A DNA stretch of 14,851 nucleotides from Nitrospinota bacterium (GTDB lineage Bacteria; Nitrospinota; Nitrospinia; JACRGO01), in the NCBI GenBank assembly GCA_016212295.1, contig JACRGO010000145.1:1-14851 (forward strand). Direction: 5' to 3'. The number at the start of each line of letters is the position of its first letter. The stretch's first letter is position 1. Below are positions 14,816 through 14,851 of the stretch, piece after piece. The notes below the pieces were generated by a model. That model worked only from the letters and a program-made list of their open reading frames with translations, had not been told where the DNA came from and searched no databases. The position numbers and the translations under genes were made by a program.

Positions 14816-14851
14816 ATGACGGCGCCTTTTCAACAGGCCATTATATTGTTA
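14816..14851 (+). CDS. Possible start of a gene running off the window
   Basis: An ATG at 14816 opens a frame of 12 codons (MTAPFQQAIILL) that reaches the window end without a stop. GAGGGG at 14801-14806 could serve as ribosome site, though it belongs to the palindromic repeat. It is too short to identify. A receptor, CheB or CheD gene would fit the context, but nothing in the residues shows this. Confidence 0.2.
   Translation, partial: MTAPFQQAIILL

Overview
The window looks like chromosomal DNA from a Gram-negative, chemotactic, probably uncultured bacterium. It has an outer-membrane TonB-dependent receptor, a full cytoplasmic chemotaxis module and an NtrC-type regulator. The radical SAM gene resembles, from memory, maturases of Geobacter and relatives, so a Desulfobacterota-like source is my best guess, but no rRNA or marker gene confirms it. 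The spaces between genes are full of short degenerate repeats (GAACCCT, AAATTTGAAATCTG, GGCACAAAG, GACGAATCAC and CGCAAAGACGC types), and several open reading frames start or end inside them.

Left part (1-3102): a minus-strand two-transmembrane sensor that breaks off just after the start of its HAMP domain, then a divergent plus-strand TonB-dependent receptor.

Middle (3285-6452): the most interesting part. A 31-residue ORF ending in a Cys-Cys/Gly-rich tail is followed by a strong 12-bp intrinsic terminator, a folded palindromic repeat and a radical SAM/SPASM protein with a complete seven-cysteine SPASM signature. This looks like a ribosomally made, post-translationally modified peptide (RiPP) precursor with its maturase. 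Next comes an NtrC-family sigma-54 response regulator whose leader matches the precursor's leader in layout, with the same 33-nt spacing from repeat to start codon. No peptidase or exporter for the peptide is visible here.

Right part (6563-14485): one chemotaxis operon on the plus strand: a ParA-family ATPase, a CheW-domain protein with a long Pro/Ala-rich N-terminus (4-bp overlap with the ATPase gene), a HEAT-repeat protein, CheR, two single-domain CheY proteins, the CheY-P phosphatase CheX, and CheA. CheA phosphorylates CheY, CheX would remove the phosphate, CheR would methylate receptors, and the ParA/CheW pair suggests that the array is placed at a defined cell position (ParC/ParP-like). 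No chemoreceptor, CheB or CheD lies in the window. The last 366 bases hold only repeats and perhaps the first 12 codons of another gene.
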